Shown: positions 55,269 to 63,741, numbered from the stretch's first letter. The stretch: 64,000 nucleotides of DNA from Pantoea eucalypti (GCF_009646115.1 NZ_CP045720.1:2418001-2482000); one strand, 5' to 3'. A program made the numbers and translations. The notes: generated from the letters alone by a model not told the origin.

Positions 55269-56249
55269 TCAGTTAAGGGTGCGATAGACCGCAGCGGCGG
55301 GATCTTTCAGTTCAGGATGCAGTTTTTCCACCAGCTGCACGCTGAGCGTGCCATCCCCACTGACCCACGGTGACCAGACTTTGCGAACTTCCTGCAGACG
55401 CGCCTGAACCGCACTCTCATCAGCCGCTTCGCTGGCGGGCATCTGCACCACCACCTGACGCACCGCCTGCCAGCCGTTAAAACGGTTACTGAACGGCAGA
55501 ACCAGCCAGCTGTCAGGGGATTTTTCGTTGCTCAGCACCATACGCTCGCTATTGACCGTGGTGATGTGGAGTTCGGCCGTGGATGACTGATTGCTCAGGC
55601 CCGTCACCGGGAAACCCTGCAGGAAGGTCACGCCGATTGCCGCAGATGCACCGTTACCTTGCTGAGTCAGGCGGCTTTGCCCGCTGAGCCAGCCGTCAGA
55701 ACCGCAGACCAGCCCCTGTTTTGCGGGAACAAACAGCGCGCTACCCTGCGCCGGATGCTGCCACCAGGTGCGGAAATGGCAGCCATCCAGCAGACTGAAT
55801 TGCAGCCACGGCGAGGTATCCGCCTGGGCGGCATTGCGCAGAGCGTCAACAGGCACGGCCGCCGTGGTTGGCTGTTGCTGTTGCTGCTGCGGTGCCGCTG
55901 GCGTCACCACGGTTTTCCACTGCTGCGCACGAGCGGCACTGCCGGTGGCGATCTCACTGCCCTCTGGATCGGTCAGCTGCCAGTGCAGTTGCTGCAGCGG
56001 TTTACACTGCGTGGCCATCAGTCCGGCTACCCGTGGCAAGAACTCTTTTAAAACAGTCGGGTTTTTCTCACCCATCGTCACGATGCGCAGGTTAATGGTG
56101 CTGTTACACCAGCTCGACAGCTGATTGTTTTTGACGTCATCAATCCAGACATCCAGTTTCTGTGCCGGGGACTGTACGATGCGATAGTTTTCAGCATAAG
56201 CCTGCGTGCTGAGCACCAGCGCAGCCAGACCCAGTAATCCATATTTCAT
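55269..56249 (-). CDS. exported T6SS-cluster protein of unknown family
   Basis: 326 residues from the start at 56249, chosen because it begins a signal peptide (MKYGLLGLAALVLSTQAYA); a longer frame reads back into pppA in another phase. The mature protein has paired Cys (SSWCNSTINLRI, MATQCKPLQQLHWQL; DGCHFRTWW, QGLVCGSDGWL), a Gln-run (QQQQQQ) linker near 125 and a C-terminal Trp-rich part. It could be periplasmic. It lies between pppA (10 nt) and tagJ (16 nt), so it is a member of the structural operon. I cannot assign a Tss/Tag name; VasI-like accessory proteins are an alternative. Confidence 0.75.
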   Translation of the reverse strand: MKYGLLGLAALVLSTQAYAENYRIVQSPAQKLDVWIDDVKNNQLSSWCNSTINLRIVTMGEKNPTVLKEFLPRVAGLMATQCKPLQQLHWQLTDPEGSEIATGSAARAQQWKTVVTPAAPQQQQQQPTTAAVPVDALRNAAQADTSPWLQFSLLDGCHFRTWWQHPAQGSALFVPAKQGLVCGSDGWLSGQSRLTQQGNGASAAIGVTFLQGFPVTGLSNQSSTAELHITTVNSERMVLSNEKSPDSWLVLPFSNRFNGWQAVRQVVVQMPASEAADESAVQARLQEVRKVWSPWVSGDGTLSVQLVEKLHPELKDPAAAVYRTLN

Positions 56250-56259
56250 GTTGGCGTTC

Positions 56260-57051
56260 TCAATCTCGCAGAGGGAAGAACTGCGCCGCTTCAGAGAGCG
56301 AGTGCAGCAAGGTGGTGTCCTGGGGCGATCCAATCCAGACGGCCAGCGCGCTGAAATTATCCTGCTGCCCCTGATCCGACTGATCGTTTTTGATGATTTG
56401 CTGCATCAGCGTCAGCCACTCTTCCGGTGTGTTCACCATGTGCAGTGACTGCTGCATCTGCTCCAGCGAAACGCCATGCCAGAAACCATCGGTGCATAGT
56501 AAAAAGGCATCGCCATCTTCGATTTCGACCACGTCGCTGTAACTGGCGTCACGCTGCTCATCACCCATCCCCAGCGCAAAATAGAGCAGGTTGCTGTTGA
56601 TGCCTTCGGTGCGATGTCCGGCATCTTTCATCTGCTGCACCAGGCTGTGGTCGGTGGTGACAAGATAGAGATAGCCGCGACGAAACAGATAGAGGCGGCT
56701 ATCGCCTGCATGGGCCCAGCAGGCAAGATGGTAGTCGCGGTCAATGAACAGGCTGACCAGCGTGGTCCCCATCCGGCTGTGTTCGCTGCTGGCTTTCTGC
56801 TGCTGCCGGATGGCGTGGTTCGCGTGATTAACGTAGTTGCGAATCGACTGCGCATTGAGGTGCGCATCGCCATCAAAGGCCTGTAGCAGGCTGCTGCGGG
56901 CGATGGCGGCCGCCCTGTCACCGCCGGGAAACCCGGCTACACCGTCGCAGACGACAAAGCAGGCTGAACGCGTACCGATGACATCACCGATCTGATCCTG
57001 ATTACTGGCGCGATCGCCCTGATTGGACGTCGAGGCAATAGTGATATTCAT
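56260..57051 (-). CDS. pppA: T6SS PP2C-type phosphatase PppA
   Basis: 263 residues. PP2C motifs: SNQDQIGD (start), VVCDGVAGFPGGDRAAAIA with the metal-binding Asp, MGTTLVSLFI, AGDSRLYLFR, DHSLVQQM, LCTDGFWHGV and QQDNFSAL. It dephosphorylates the FHA protein and opposes PpkA. The start overlaps the tagH stop by 4 nt. Confidence 0.93.
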   Translation of the reverse strand: MNITIASTSNQGDRASNQDQIGDVIGTRSACFVVCDGVAGFPGGDRAAAIARSSLLQAFDGDAHLNAQSIRNYVNHANHAIRQQQKASSEHSRMGTTLVSLFIDRDYHLACWAHAGDSRLYLFRRGYLYLVTTDHSLVQQMKDAGHRTEGINSNLLYFALGMGDEQRDASYSDVVEIEDGDAFLLCTDGFWHGVSLEQMQQSLHMVNTPEEWLTLMQQIIKNDQSDQGQQDNFSALAVWIGSPQDTTLLHSLSEAAQFFPLRD

Positions 57052-58916
57052 GCGTCATCCGTGTGGGTTTGTGAGTCTTTGTACTGATTGACTTCCAGGT
57101 CATAGGCGTGCAGAAACGCTTCGCCAAACAGGGTATGAAAGTCGTCTTCGATCTCGCCCGCTGTCTCGCCGTAGCGCTCAACAAAATGCTCCCACAGTGC
57201 TGCTTTGCGGCTGCCCGGCAGACCAATACGTGACACTGAACCTGCCTGACGAGCCTCTTCTTCCAGCTGCTCCGGGTTAAAGGATTGCAGCATTGAGGCG
57301 ATAATGGCGCGGATACCGGCGATCATGCCCAGCTGGTGCGCCTGCAGATCGATCAGCGCATCACGCACCGCCTGACGCGGCGGCATAAAGCCCGGCATCC
57401 GGCTGCCGAACATCTGCATTAATACGGTTTTACCCGACGGCAGCAGCTTGAAAGGGTTGTTGGCATCATCAAGGATCACCGTCATGTCGGCTTTGACGCC
57501 GCGCTTGAGGATCGAACGCGACGACAGCAGTGCCACCGTGCCCTGTGAGAACATGCTGAGCATCTGACCAAACTGCAGCATCTGTTCGCGATCAAACTGT
57601 GGCGTCGGCTGCAGGTCACGCAGGCCCATGCCTTCCAGCAGCGCATCCAGCAGTTCGCCCTTGAGGGCGTCGCCGCTGCTCTGGCTCGGTGTTGAGGGAG
57701 GAACTGCAGCGGCATGATGATGACCGGAAGCAACCGGATCGATGCGCAGTCGCCCTTTTGGCGTTGGCGATGGCGTGCGCTGTACTGCCTGCGGCGTGGG
57801 CAGCGTGATCCCACCGTAGTCGTTCTGCGGATTCACCGCGTCTGGCTGGCTGGACTCCGCGTCATCCGCCTGGCGTGGGGCTTCGCTGTGCACCTGGCTC
57901 TGAGGCTGGTCATCAACCGGTAAGTCGATACCGCTGAACAGCGGTGAGTTTTCCATTTCGTTCAGGCTGACGGAGACCTGCTCAGGTGCGCGTGCAGTAA
58001 CCGGCTCAGGTTTTGCCTCTTGCTGAGGCGATACCGGCGACGTGGACGGTTTCGCTGTCGGCAGCTCAGGCTGTGCCAGCGGCACCGCATTGCCCATCAT
58101 CAGTCCTAATGGATCGTCATGGTTGCGCACATCAGTCTGGCTCTCGCCGTCAAACAGACTAAGCGGATCCAGTTCAGCGGCGGGCGCTTCAGCCTGCTTT
58201 GGCGCGTTATGCTGCTGAGCCGACAGCGTGCTCGGCGTCCGATCGTCAAAAATGCTCTGCTGTGCGAAGAGCGCATCGCCGTCATCAAACAGGCTGCTGC
58301 TTTTAGGCTGCTGACCATAATCCAGCGGCGCATCGTTGATCAGTTGCGCCAGCGGATCTTCCGGATTCCGGTCAGCCGCAGCAGGCGTGGTCAGCGGATG
58401 GGCATCCGGTATCTCGGGCACCGCTTTGCGTTTAGAGAGATCGTCTGAAATCGAAAACTCTTTCGCCAGGCTGTCCCAGATTTCGCTGGGAATGGCAGCG
58501 GTGGTGCTGTCTTTTTCGGCTGCAGGTTCGCGAACAGGTGCAGCGGGCTGCACGGGTTCAGGACGAGGAGCGGCCCTTTCCATCTGCGGCTGATGATCAC
58601 CGTTGAGGTCGCTGACCAGCAGCTGATAATCATCAATGCCGAGAATGTCTCCATCCTGCAGTTCAACCTGCCGACCACGCTCCAGTGGAATATCGTTCAG
58701 CAGCACACGTGTCACATTGCCACGGTTGGTCAGGCGACATTCGCCGTTCGCGGTGATGTGCACAATCGCCTGCAGGCGGGAGAGCGTCCGGTCATCATCT
58801 GGCAGCACCAGATTGTTATCCACGCCGCGACCAATGGTGCCGCCGGGCGGGAAGAAATCACAATGAGTCTGAGGCGGCTGTTGGCCCGGTTTAGTCGTTA
58901 TTATCGTAAAGCGCAT
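57048..58916 (-). CDS. tagH: T6SS FHA-domain protein TagH/Fha
   Basis: 622 residues. N-terminal FHA domain (about 20-110): GTIGRGVDNNLVLPDDDRTLSRLQAIVH, RLTNRGNVTRVLLNDIPL, LQDGDILGIDDYQLLV. A long disordered Pro/Ser/Gln-rich middle (115-425) and a conserved C-terminal domain (MGLRDLQPTPQFDREQMLQFG, FKLLPSGKTVLMQMFGSRMPGF, SRIGLPGSRKAALWEHFVERY). Phosphorylated TagH recruits assembly factors. An AGGA site precedes the ATG. It heads the block pppA to tssH. Confidence 0.92.
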   Translation of the reverse strand: MRFTIITTKPGQQPPQTHCDFFPPGGTIGRGVDNNLVLPDDDRTLSRLQAIVHITANGECRLTNRGNVTRVLLNDIPLERGRQVELQDGDILGIDDYQLLVSDLNGDHQPQMERAAPRPEPVQPAAPVREPAAEKDSTTAAIPSEIWDSLAKEFSISDDLSKRKAVPEIPDAHPLTTPAAADRNPEDPLAQLINDAPLDYGQQPKSSSLFDDGDALFAQQSIFDDRTPSTLSAQQHNAPKQAEAPAAELDPLSLFDGESQTDVRNHDDPLGLMMGNAVPLAQPELPTAKPSTSPVSPQQEAKPEPVTARAPEQVSVSLNEMENSPLFSGIDLPVDDQPQSQVHSEAPRQADDAESSQPDAVNPQNDYGGITLPTPQAVQRTPSPTPKGRLRIDPVASGHHHAAAVPPSTPSQSSGDALKGELLDALLEGMGLRDLQPTPQFDREQMLQFGQMLSMFSQGTVALLSSRSILKRGVKADMTVILDDANNPFKLLPSGKTVLMQMFGSRMPGFMPPRQAVRDALIDLQAHQLGMIAGIRAIIASMLQSFNPEQLEEEARQAGSVSRIGLPGSRKAALWEHFVERYGETAGEIEDDFHTLFGEAFLHAYDLEVNQYKDSQTHTDDA

Positions 58917-59298
58917 AACGGATTCCTGCGGTTAGCGGTTCGGCATCTATACCGCGCACCTCTCAGGGAAAGGCGCGGGGTATAGGGAGCGGGAGATTTT
59001 AGAATTGGTTTTCTTAAATAGCTGGCGGTTAATTAAGACTTATAAACAGAAAAGCCATCATATTTAGTTAAGCCGATAACATTGCGTTAAAGGTTAATTT
59101 TTAACTAACGAACAGGGTAATAATTAAAATAAATTCAAAGATAATCTTATTATGAGCACCAGAGACTCTCTTGCTTAAATAGCATTTATTCAGAATCATT
59201 TACAGGCATTGAAAAAAACGGGATTAAAGCGTAACGCCATGCGCGATAGTTAAAGAGAATGTCGTGCCCGACTTGTAAAGCCTGAGCAAGGAAAATCA
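58917..59298. other. leader region of tagH with a hairpin; no gene
   Basis: About 380 bp with no coding frame. Next to tagH (58948-58985) CTATACC-GCGC and GCGC-GGGGTATAG form an imperfect stem around a purine-rich loop. Further upstream it is AT-rich and must hold the promoter of the tagH-tssH operon. I see no convincing sigma-54 element or -35/-10 pair. Confidence 0.5.
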
Positions 59299-59697
59299 TC
59301 AGTAAGGCAGTTGTTTCAGAAGAGCAAAACGCTCTTTATCGATGCGGATAACACAGAGATTAGTCGCCACCGCACTCGCATTGCTGCCTTCTTCAGCCGC
59401 AAAGGCCTCCAGCCTGCACTGTCCATCACGATACTTCAGCCAGTTGCGCTGGGTATCTACCAGCGTTGCGACATAGTCATCAGCCAGTTTTTTCTGTGTG
59501 CCGTACATCTGTACAATCCGCCTTTTAGCCGTATGATACGCTTTGTTCAGGTCATCTTCCGCCAGCGTCTTCTGCTGAACAGTACACTGAAACAGCGTGC
59601 CGTCTGAAGGCTGTTTTGCACAGGTCTCATCAGCGATCGCTGAAGCACTTACGGAAAGGGACACACCGATCAAAATCAGTTTACTTATTCTTTTCAT
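59299..59697 (-). CDS. exported LprI-like protein (DUF1311), copy 1
   Basis: 132 residues from 59697, beginning with a signal peptide (MKRISKLILIGVSLSVSASAIA); a longer frame to 59724 has no support. The DUF1311 core is clear: ETCAKQPS, QQKTLAEDDLNKAYHTAKRRI, DTQRNWLKYRDGQCRLEA, with Cys pairs. LprI-family proteins include a lysozyme inhibitor. In the hcp island it could be an immunity protein against a periplasmic, perhaps muramidase-type, effector. Paralogue directly upstream. Confidence 0.75.
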   Translation of the reverse strand: MKRISKLILIGVSLSVSASAIADETCAKQPSDGTLFQCTVQQKTLAEDDLNKAYHTAKRRIVQMYGTQKKLADDYVATLVDTQRNWLKYRDGQCRLEAFAAEEGSNASAVATNLCVIRIDKERFALLKQLPY

Positions 59698-59720
59698 AAT
59701 TATCTCAGCACTCTTAACGA

Positions 59721-60119
59721 TCAATGATAGGGAATCAACTTAAGCTTTATGACTCTTTGCTCGTTAAGCTCAGAAGTGCACATATTAAAATTAGCGTTAC
59801 TTAAATCACTTCCTTTATCTGCAACATAAGAAGCCAGTTTACAGTCATTATCCCGGTACTGTAGCCACGCTCGTTGAGCGTCAGTTAATGTACTCATATA
59901 TTGACTAAGCGCTTTATTATCACCTTCAAAAAGAGTTTCAACTCTGGCTTTAGCCAGTTTATATTCTTTATTTAAATCAATCTCAGTCTGGCTTCTGTTT
60001 TTCCGGGCGCAATTGTAAACTTCCTGGTCGTTATTCCCTTTTGAACAATCACTCATTGCGTGGACGGGCGAAACATACATAACCGTGATAGACAGCAATA
60101 TAGAAAAACATGTTCTCAT
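59721..60119 (-). CDS. exported LprI-like protein (DUF1311), copy 2
   Basis: About 132 residues from 60119 (MRTCFSILLSITVMYVSPVHAMS, a signal peptide). The same core with SDCSKGNNDQEVYNCARK, QTEIDLNKEYKLAKARVETLF and DAQRAWLQYRDNDCKLASY. The two copies differ strongly outside the core, so this is an old duplication. The gap to copy 1 is only 23 nt. Confidence 0.75.
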   Translation of the reverse strand: MRTCFSILLSITVMYVSPVHAMSDCSKGNNDQEVYNCARKNRSQTEIDLNKEYKLAKARVETLFEGDNKALSQYMSTLTDAQRAWLQYRDNDCKLASYVADKGSDLSNANFNMCTSELNEQRVIKLKLIPYH

Positions 60120-60195
60120 TAAAATCTTTACCTGTAATAACTTACCCATGCCTGAGCAAATGGGCAGGCTCATTATGCAGCACTTTATAAGCGGT

Positions 60196-60570
60196 TTATT
60201 TCATCACGCCAACATCCTGAGCAATAACATTCCCCTTGAATGTCACGATATAATCCCAGAGGTTATCGCCCTTCTGACTGGGATAAAAAGAATACTCGTA
60301 CTTTCCATTCGTAAAGCGATATCCCCTGAAGTCGCAGACATCAGGGCAATTTGTATTGATGGTCTCGCCTTTAAGGACAATTGAAGAATTATCTTTTACT
60401 TTTCTGGACTTGAGCGAAACGTTATCACAGGTAAGATTACCTTCCTCACAACTATAGGTGATATCCGCCTTGAATATTTTTCCTTCAAAGTGTGAAACTG
60501 ATTTTGCTAAAGACAATGAAGGCAAACCAATAAGCACCATGATAATAATATGGATTATTTTCTTTATCAT
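60196..60570 (-). CDS. small exported protein, immunity candidate of unknown family
   Basis: 124 residues from 60570 with a signal peptide (MIKKIIHIIIMVLIGLPSLSLA). Mature part beta-rich with four Cys (CEEGNLTCDNVSL, NCPDVCDFRGYRF, YEYSFYPSQKGDNLWDYIVTF), probably disulphide-bonded in the periplasm. The longer frame to 60645 adds a polar tail before the hydrophobic segment. It sits among other immunity-type genes without its own effector. Confidence 0.65.
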   Translation of the reverse strand: MIKKIIHIIIMVLIGLPSLSLAKSVSHFEGKIFKADITYSCEEGNLTCDNVSLKSRKVKDNSSIVLKGETINTNCPDVCDFRGYRFTNGKYEYSFYPSQKGDNLWDYIVTFKGNVIAQDVGVMK

Positions 60571-60712
60571 ATGTTGATTCCATTTACGAGTCACTATCAT
60601 GCTGAGCTTCAGCTGTAATACGCGATTACATTTAACTAAAAACATCTTCTATGAAAATTCATTTATGATATTTAGCGTTACTGAACCCCTAGAGCTTTCC
60701 ACAAAAAAGAAA

Positions 60713-61072
60713 TTATTTTTTATATTTATTATAGAGAGATTCAGCATCCTGGCTTTGCGCAAGTAGCGTGCATTTCATCATATTGAAATTTCCTGAAACC
60801 GAGCCTGTAAGGTTCATCTTCAGATAGTCATTGATTAACTTATCGCCCTCGCTGAATGCTTCAACGGGAAGATGGCTTATCTCTAACCAGGCTGACGCGC
60901 TTTTAAAGGCATCATCAGTGAAAGCCTTGTCAGTGGTAGCTCTACCTGCGCAACGGTTGAGAAGCCAGTTGCTGAAAATCTGCGGTTGTTTAAACGAGTC
61001 AGGGGCAGGAGGCGTTATCGCCAGCGCCGCAGGAGATGACGTCAGAGCCAGTAAAATCAGTAACTTTTTCAT
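60713..61072 (-). CDS. tai4: Tai4 immunity protein
   Basis: 119 residues with a signal peptide (MKKLLILLALTSSPAALA). The mature sequence has the Tai4 pattern: FSNWLLNRCAGRAT, DAFKSASAWLEISHLPVEAF, GDKLINDYLKMNLTGSVSGNFNMMKC. Tai4 binds and blocks the peptidoglycan amidase Tae4 in the periplasm. The ATG at 61072 overlaps the stop of the Tae4 remnant (ATGA), confirming the pair. The gene has outlasted its effector. Confidence 0.85.
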   Translation of the reverse strand: MKKLLILLALTSSPAALAITPPAPDSFKQPQIFSNWLLNRCAGRATTDKAFTDDAFKSASAWLEISHLPVEAFSEGDKLINDYLKMNLTGSVSGNFNMMKCTLLAQSQDAESLYNKYKK

Positions 61073-61208
61073 TTCAGTATCCACAGGGAGGCAACATCAG
61101 GAACAAAACTACCATTTTCTGCACCACCCAGGAAGTGACAGGTATCAGAGCAGATATTGCCGTCAGAGTGTCACACGCCCTCGGGCATTGCTGCAGTCTT
61201 ATCCCTAA
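61069..61208 (-). pseudogene. tae4: C-terminal remnant of Tae4 peptidoglycan amidase
   Basis: The last 45 or so codons of Tae4 remain: SNARGRVTL, then a 1-nt loss at about 61165, then DGNICSDTCHFLGGAENGSF and SLWILK. In Salmonella Tae4 this reads SNARGHVTLW...ICSDQCH...SLWIL-like, so the catalytic His (GHVTLW) is Arg here. A second base loss lies near 61195. The upstream two thirds are gone, replaced by the membrane immunity gene ending at 61211. Confidence 0.85.
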
Positions 61209-61210
61209 CC

Positions 61211-61624
61211 TCAGTTAAATACATAAACGAAAACTGCCATAAAAACAGCCCAGCCAACGGTCAGGAAAAATGTAAACTGGTAAAGGTGGAGCGTTTTTTC
61301 CATCCACACCATTTTCTCTCTGGGTTGTTGCTGCACAAATTCATAGGCCTGAATACTGACATTTTCAGACTTAGAAAAACGCATTTTCCGCCCCTTTCTG
61401 AGATTCATGAAAAATGCTACTTTCTGATAATTAGCATAGAATCCCAAATGGTTTGCAACTTTAGTGGTCAAGTCTAGTTGCAACCCTGTACTTTGATAAA
61501 GATTGATAAAATCCTGATAAGCTTTTTGATTAACTCTAAAGAACCACGCAGTATAAACATGCAGCGAAATAACTAAAACAGATAAAATTAAGCTGCCATA
61601 CATAAAAAAATCATACCAAATCAT
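61211..61624 (-). CDS. two-helix membrane protein, immunity candidate for 61621-62613
   Basis: 137 residues: N-terminal helix (about 7-27, MYGSLILSVLVISLHVYTAWFF), a cytoplasmic or periplasmic loop with many Lys/Arg (FFMNLRKGRKMRF), and a C-terminal helix (TFFLTVGWAVFMAVFVYVF). Overlaps the upstream gene by 4 nt (ATGA). An inner-membrane protein coupled to a protein with hydrophobic hairpins is the arrangement of pore-former immunity pairs. Confidence 0.65.
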   Translation of the reverse strand: MIWYDFFMYGSLILSVLVISLHVYTAWFFRVNQKAYQDFINLYQSTGLQLDLTTKVANHLGFYANYQKVAFFMNLRKGRKMRFSKSENVSIQAYEFVQQQPREKMVWMEKTLHLYQFTFFLTVGWAVFMAVFVYVFN

Positions 61625-62613
61625 AAAATCTTATCCATCAAAATACCCGCCCCTTTTTCACCCAGCTTAGCAGAGCCATAACCACCCACTGTGGAACCAA
61701 CTATTCCACAAGCTAACGCACCAATGCCTCCGGTTGCAACACCCAGTGCCACACAGGCAGATGTTGCAAGTGTTGCAGACGCCGCACCACCTAAGATAGC
61801 TGCAGTCGTGCTTGCTGCAAACTTAGAATACTCTTTCACCGCCACTTTAGAGCATTCATTTTCTCTTTCTTTGGTACAACTGTGATAAACCTCATTAGTC
61901 GTATTTACAGCACTAAATCCTATCGAAACCCACCCACCCATTTTCATGAATTTTGCTGCTTTGGCTGCACTATCTACATAGGTCGAATAACCACGTATTG
62001 CTGTTGTGCCTGCCGTTTGCCAATCATGGATGATAGAGGAACTGGAAAGGTTTAATGCATGTTTTATCTTCTCGTAGGGGCGCAAATTCAGCACAAATCG
62101 GGATAAACGATTCAGTAACACTTCAAGCTCACCAAACAACCGCTTCCGCTCAACAAAAAACTGCTGACCGAACAATGTTCCAGATGTCAGATATTGATTA
62201 CGATAGGCATTTTCAATGGCGGTAAGTTTATTGCCAATTTCATTAAAATACTTCTCGCCTGCGTCACCTATGATACCTGAGGCTTTATCCATAAAGTTGG
62301 TAATTGCAGCAATAGAGGCATAATGGCGGTTAAAGAAATCAGCCTCATCAACCGTCAGATGAGTGACACTATTATTGGTTCTGGATTTAGCCTCTTCCAG
62401 AGTGCGCATGGCTGCAGGATGATTGTTACCGTCAGGGTCAGCAACGATTAAAATCTGGCCTGGTTTAGCCCATGCAACATCAGCATTTAATTGCAAAAAA
62501 TAGTTCGCGGCAGACATATTGCGCGTGCCATAAAGCCACATTGCCTGCTCAGTCAGTCTTCCCGGACGCTGAACAACACAAAATCCCGGCTCAATTGAAT
62601 TTTTTTCAGCCAT
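61621..62613 (-). CDS. hcp-linked effector candidate with hydrophobic C-terminus (pore-forming?)
   Basis: About 330 residues; ATG at 62613 has a strong GGAGG site 7 nt upstream and is preferred to the upstream TTG. The N-terminal part resembles a small cargo or LysM-like segment (VAWAKPGQILIVADPDG), the middle is helical (LTAIENAYRNQYL, FGELEVLLNRLSRFVLNLRPYEKI), and the end has Gly/Ala-rich hydrophobic stretches (TTAAILGGAASATLATSACVALGVATGG, VGSTVGGYG). This looks like a colicin-style or Ssp6-type membrane effector, but I know no direct relative. No PAAR or signal peptide; it follows hcp, so transport inside the Hcp ring is likely. Confidence 0.6.
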   Translation of the reverse strand: MAEKNSIEPGFCVVQRPGRLTEQAMWLYGTRNMSAANYFLQLNADVAWAKPGQILIVADPDGNNHPAAMRTLEEAKSRTNNSVTHLTVDEADFFNRHYASIAAITNFMDKASGIIGDAGEKYFNEIGNKLTAIENAYRNQYLTSGTLFGQQFFVERKRLFGELEVLLNRLSRFVLNLRPYEKIKHALNLSSSSIIHDWQTAGTTAIRGYSTYVDSAAKAAKFMKMGGWVSIGFSAVNTTNEVYHSCTKERENECSKVAVKEYSKFAASTTAAILGGAASATLATSACVALGVATGGIGALACGIVGSTVGGYGSAKLGEKGAGILMDKIL

Positions 62614-62685
62614 AAACAACCTCCTTTTGCAATTAAATGAGCAAAACGTATAACCACTGCATTAATTCATTAATTTTAATGAAGA

Positions 62686-62708
62686 TACGCCCCCTTTTCG
62701 GAGGCGTC
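62686..62708 (-). terminator. hairpin after hcp
   Basis: On the minus strand ACGCCTCC, a GAAAA loop and GGGGGCGT form an 8-bp stem (one G-U pair), 6 nt after the hcp stop. It is followed by ATCTTCATT, not a strong T-run. It would reduce read-through or protect the hcp message from 3' decay. Confidence 0.55.
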
Positions 62709-62713
62709 GTTTA

Positions 62714-63196
62714 TTACGCTTCTTTGTTGCCTTTGATGTCCCAGCCTGCGCTGCTCTCTGCGCCTTTGCCGCCGGAAGCGCTCTGCTCCCAGTACTGCTG
62801 CTTCACTTTGGATGCCTGGAAGGAGTAAGTCATTCCGAGGGTATCGCCGTTGTCGGAGCCATTGTAATTCACAGCGGTCACCAGAACGTCTTCCAGGGTG
62901 ATGCGTGCATACTCAACCTGAGAGCCGCCCGCTTTACAGATAGAGAGTTCAACTTTAGCGAGATGCTTACCGCTTGCGCAGTTCTTCAGCAGCGCCGTAG
63001 TTGACTTATCGATTAATGCATTCACGTGCAGGTCGTTAAAGTTAACCTTACCGGCACCGCCGCCGCCGCCAACAGACATGTTGCCTGGCTGAGAGGCACC
63101 CCATGAGAAAGAGGTAATATCGGTCCAGCCAGTGTGGTTTGAGTCTTTCGACTCGCCAGTAACACCGTCAACCTTCATAAACATATCAATAGCCAT
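62714..63196 (-). CDS. hcp: Hcp (TssD) tube protein
   Basis: 160 residues with the Hcp pattern: AIDMFMKVDGVTGESKDSNH, TGWTDITSFSWGAS, VNFNDLHVNALIDKSTTALL, CASGKHLAKVELSICKAGG and a C-terminal EQSASGGKGAESSAGWDI extension. Hcp hexamers stack into the tube that is shot into the target and can carry effectors in its lumen. SD-like AGTGAAAG precedes the start. It heads its own effector island. Confidence 0.97.
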   Translation of the reverse strand: MAIDMFMKVDGVTGESKDSNHTGWTDITSFSWGASQPGNMSVGGGGGAGKVNFNDLHVNALIDKSTTALLKNCASGKHLAKVELSICKAGGSQVEYARITLEDVLVTAVNYNGSDNGDTLGMTYSFQASKVKQQYWEQSASGGKGAESSAGWDIKGNKEA

Positions 63197-63308
63197 TATC
63201 TTTCACTCTTTATTGGTTGAGATTATTGCTTTCAAAAAAGCAAGGATATGGCAAAAAGAAAAGCATGGGGCTGAATAAAACAGTCCATATTTTACCTTTG
63301 CCTTGCTT

Positions 63309-63337
63309 CTGAAATATCGTCATAAACGATATTTCAG
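63309..63337. repeat. 11-bp perfect inverted repeat upstream of hcp
   Basis: CTGAAATATCG (63309-63319) and CGATATTTCAG (63327-63337) flank a 7-nt loop, 113 nt upstream of the hcp start. No T-run follows on either strand. It may be an operator for a dimeric regulator or an mRNA hairpin that separates the hcp message from the upstream tss operon. Confidence 0.7.
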
Positions 63338-63435
63338 ATACCGAATTACCAGACATTAAGCCGGGCAATATATATTCATCTTTTCATAATGCGGAATCGA
63401 GGTTTTCACCTTGTATTCAGAAAGCAGAGAAGCAC

Positions 63436-63648
63436 TTAATAAATTCTTCTTAGCTTATCTCCTGCCCAGTAAAAACCTAACGAAACAGTGACTGAAAGAG
63501 TAATCAGAATACCGTTAATTATTTTCATCATTATCGTGACATTCCAGTCACAGAAGAAAATGAAATAACCTGTACAGCTGAATAAAATCAGGCCAGAAAT
63601 AAATTTCAGCAGGAGATGTAATAAATACAGGACTAGCTTTTTAACCAT
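63436..63648 (-). CDS. small two-helix membrane protein between tssC and hcp
   Basis: 70 residues from 63648, with GAGG about 8 nt before the ATG; a longer frame to 63738 lacks this. Two hydrophobic segments (LVLYLLHLLLKFISGLILFSCTGYFIFF and IINGILITLSVTVSLGFYWAG). No known family. It lies 94 nt after tssC; it may be a real small gene or a relic of an hcp-island module. Confidence 0.45.
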   Translation of the reverse strand: MVKKLVLYLLHLLLKFISGLILFSCTGYFIFFCDWNVTIMMKIINGILITLSVTVSLGFYWAGDKLRRIY

Positions 63649-63741
63649 GCTGTCATCCTCCCTGACACTCATTTCAGCAAACTTTCTGTCAGGCATCAGG
63701 CGCAAACCCCTTTCGCGCCTGAAAACCTTGCGACTCAACGT

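Noticed and set aside
58917..59298. Sigma-54 promoter for the tagH operon
   Set aside because: No GG-N10-GC pattern with correct flanks found on the minus strand.
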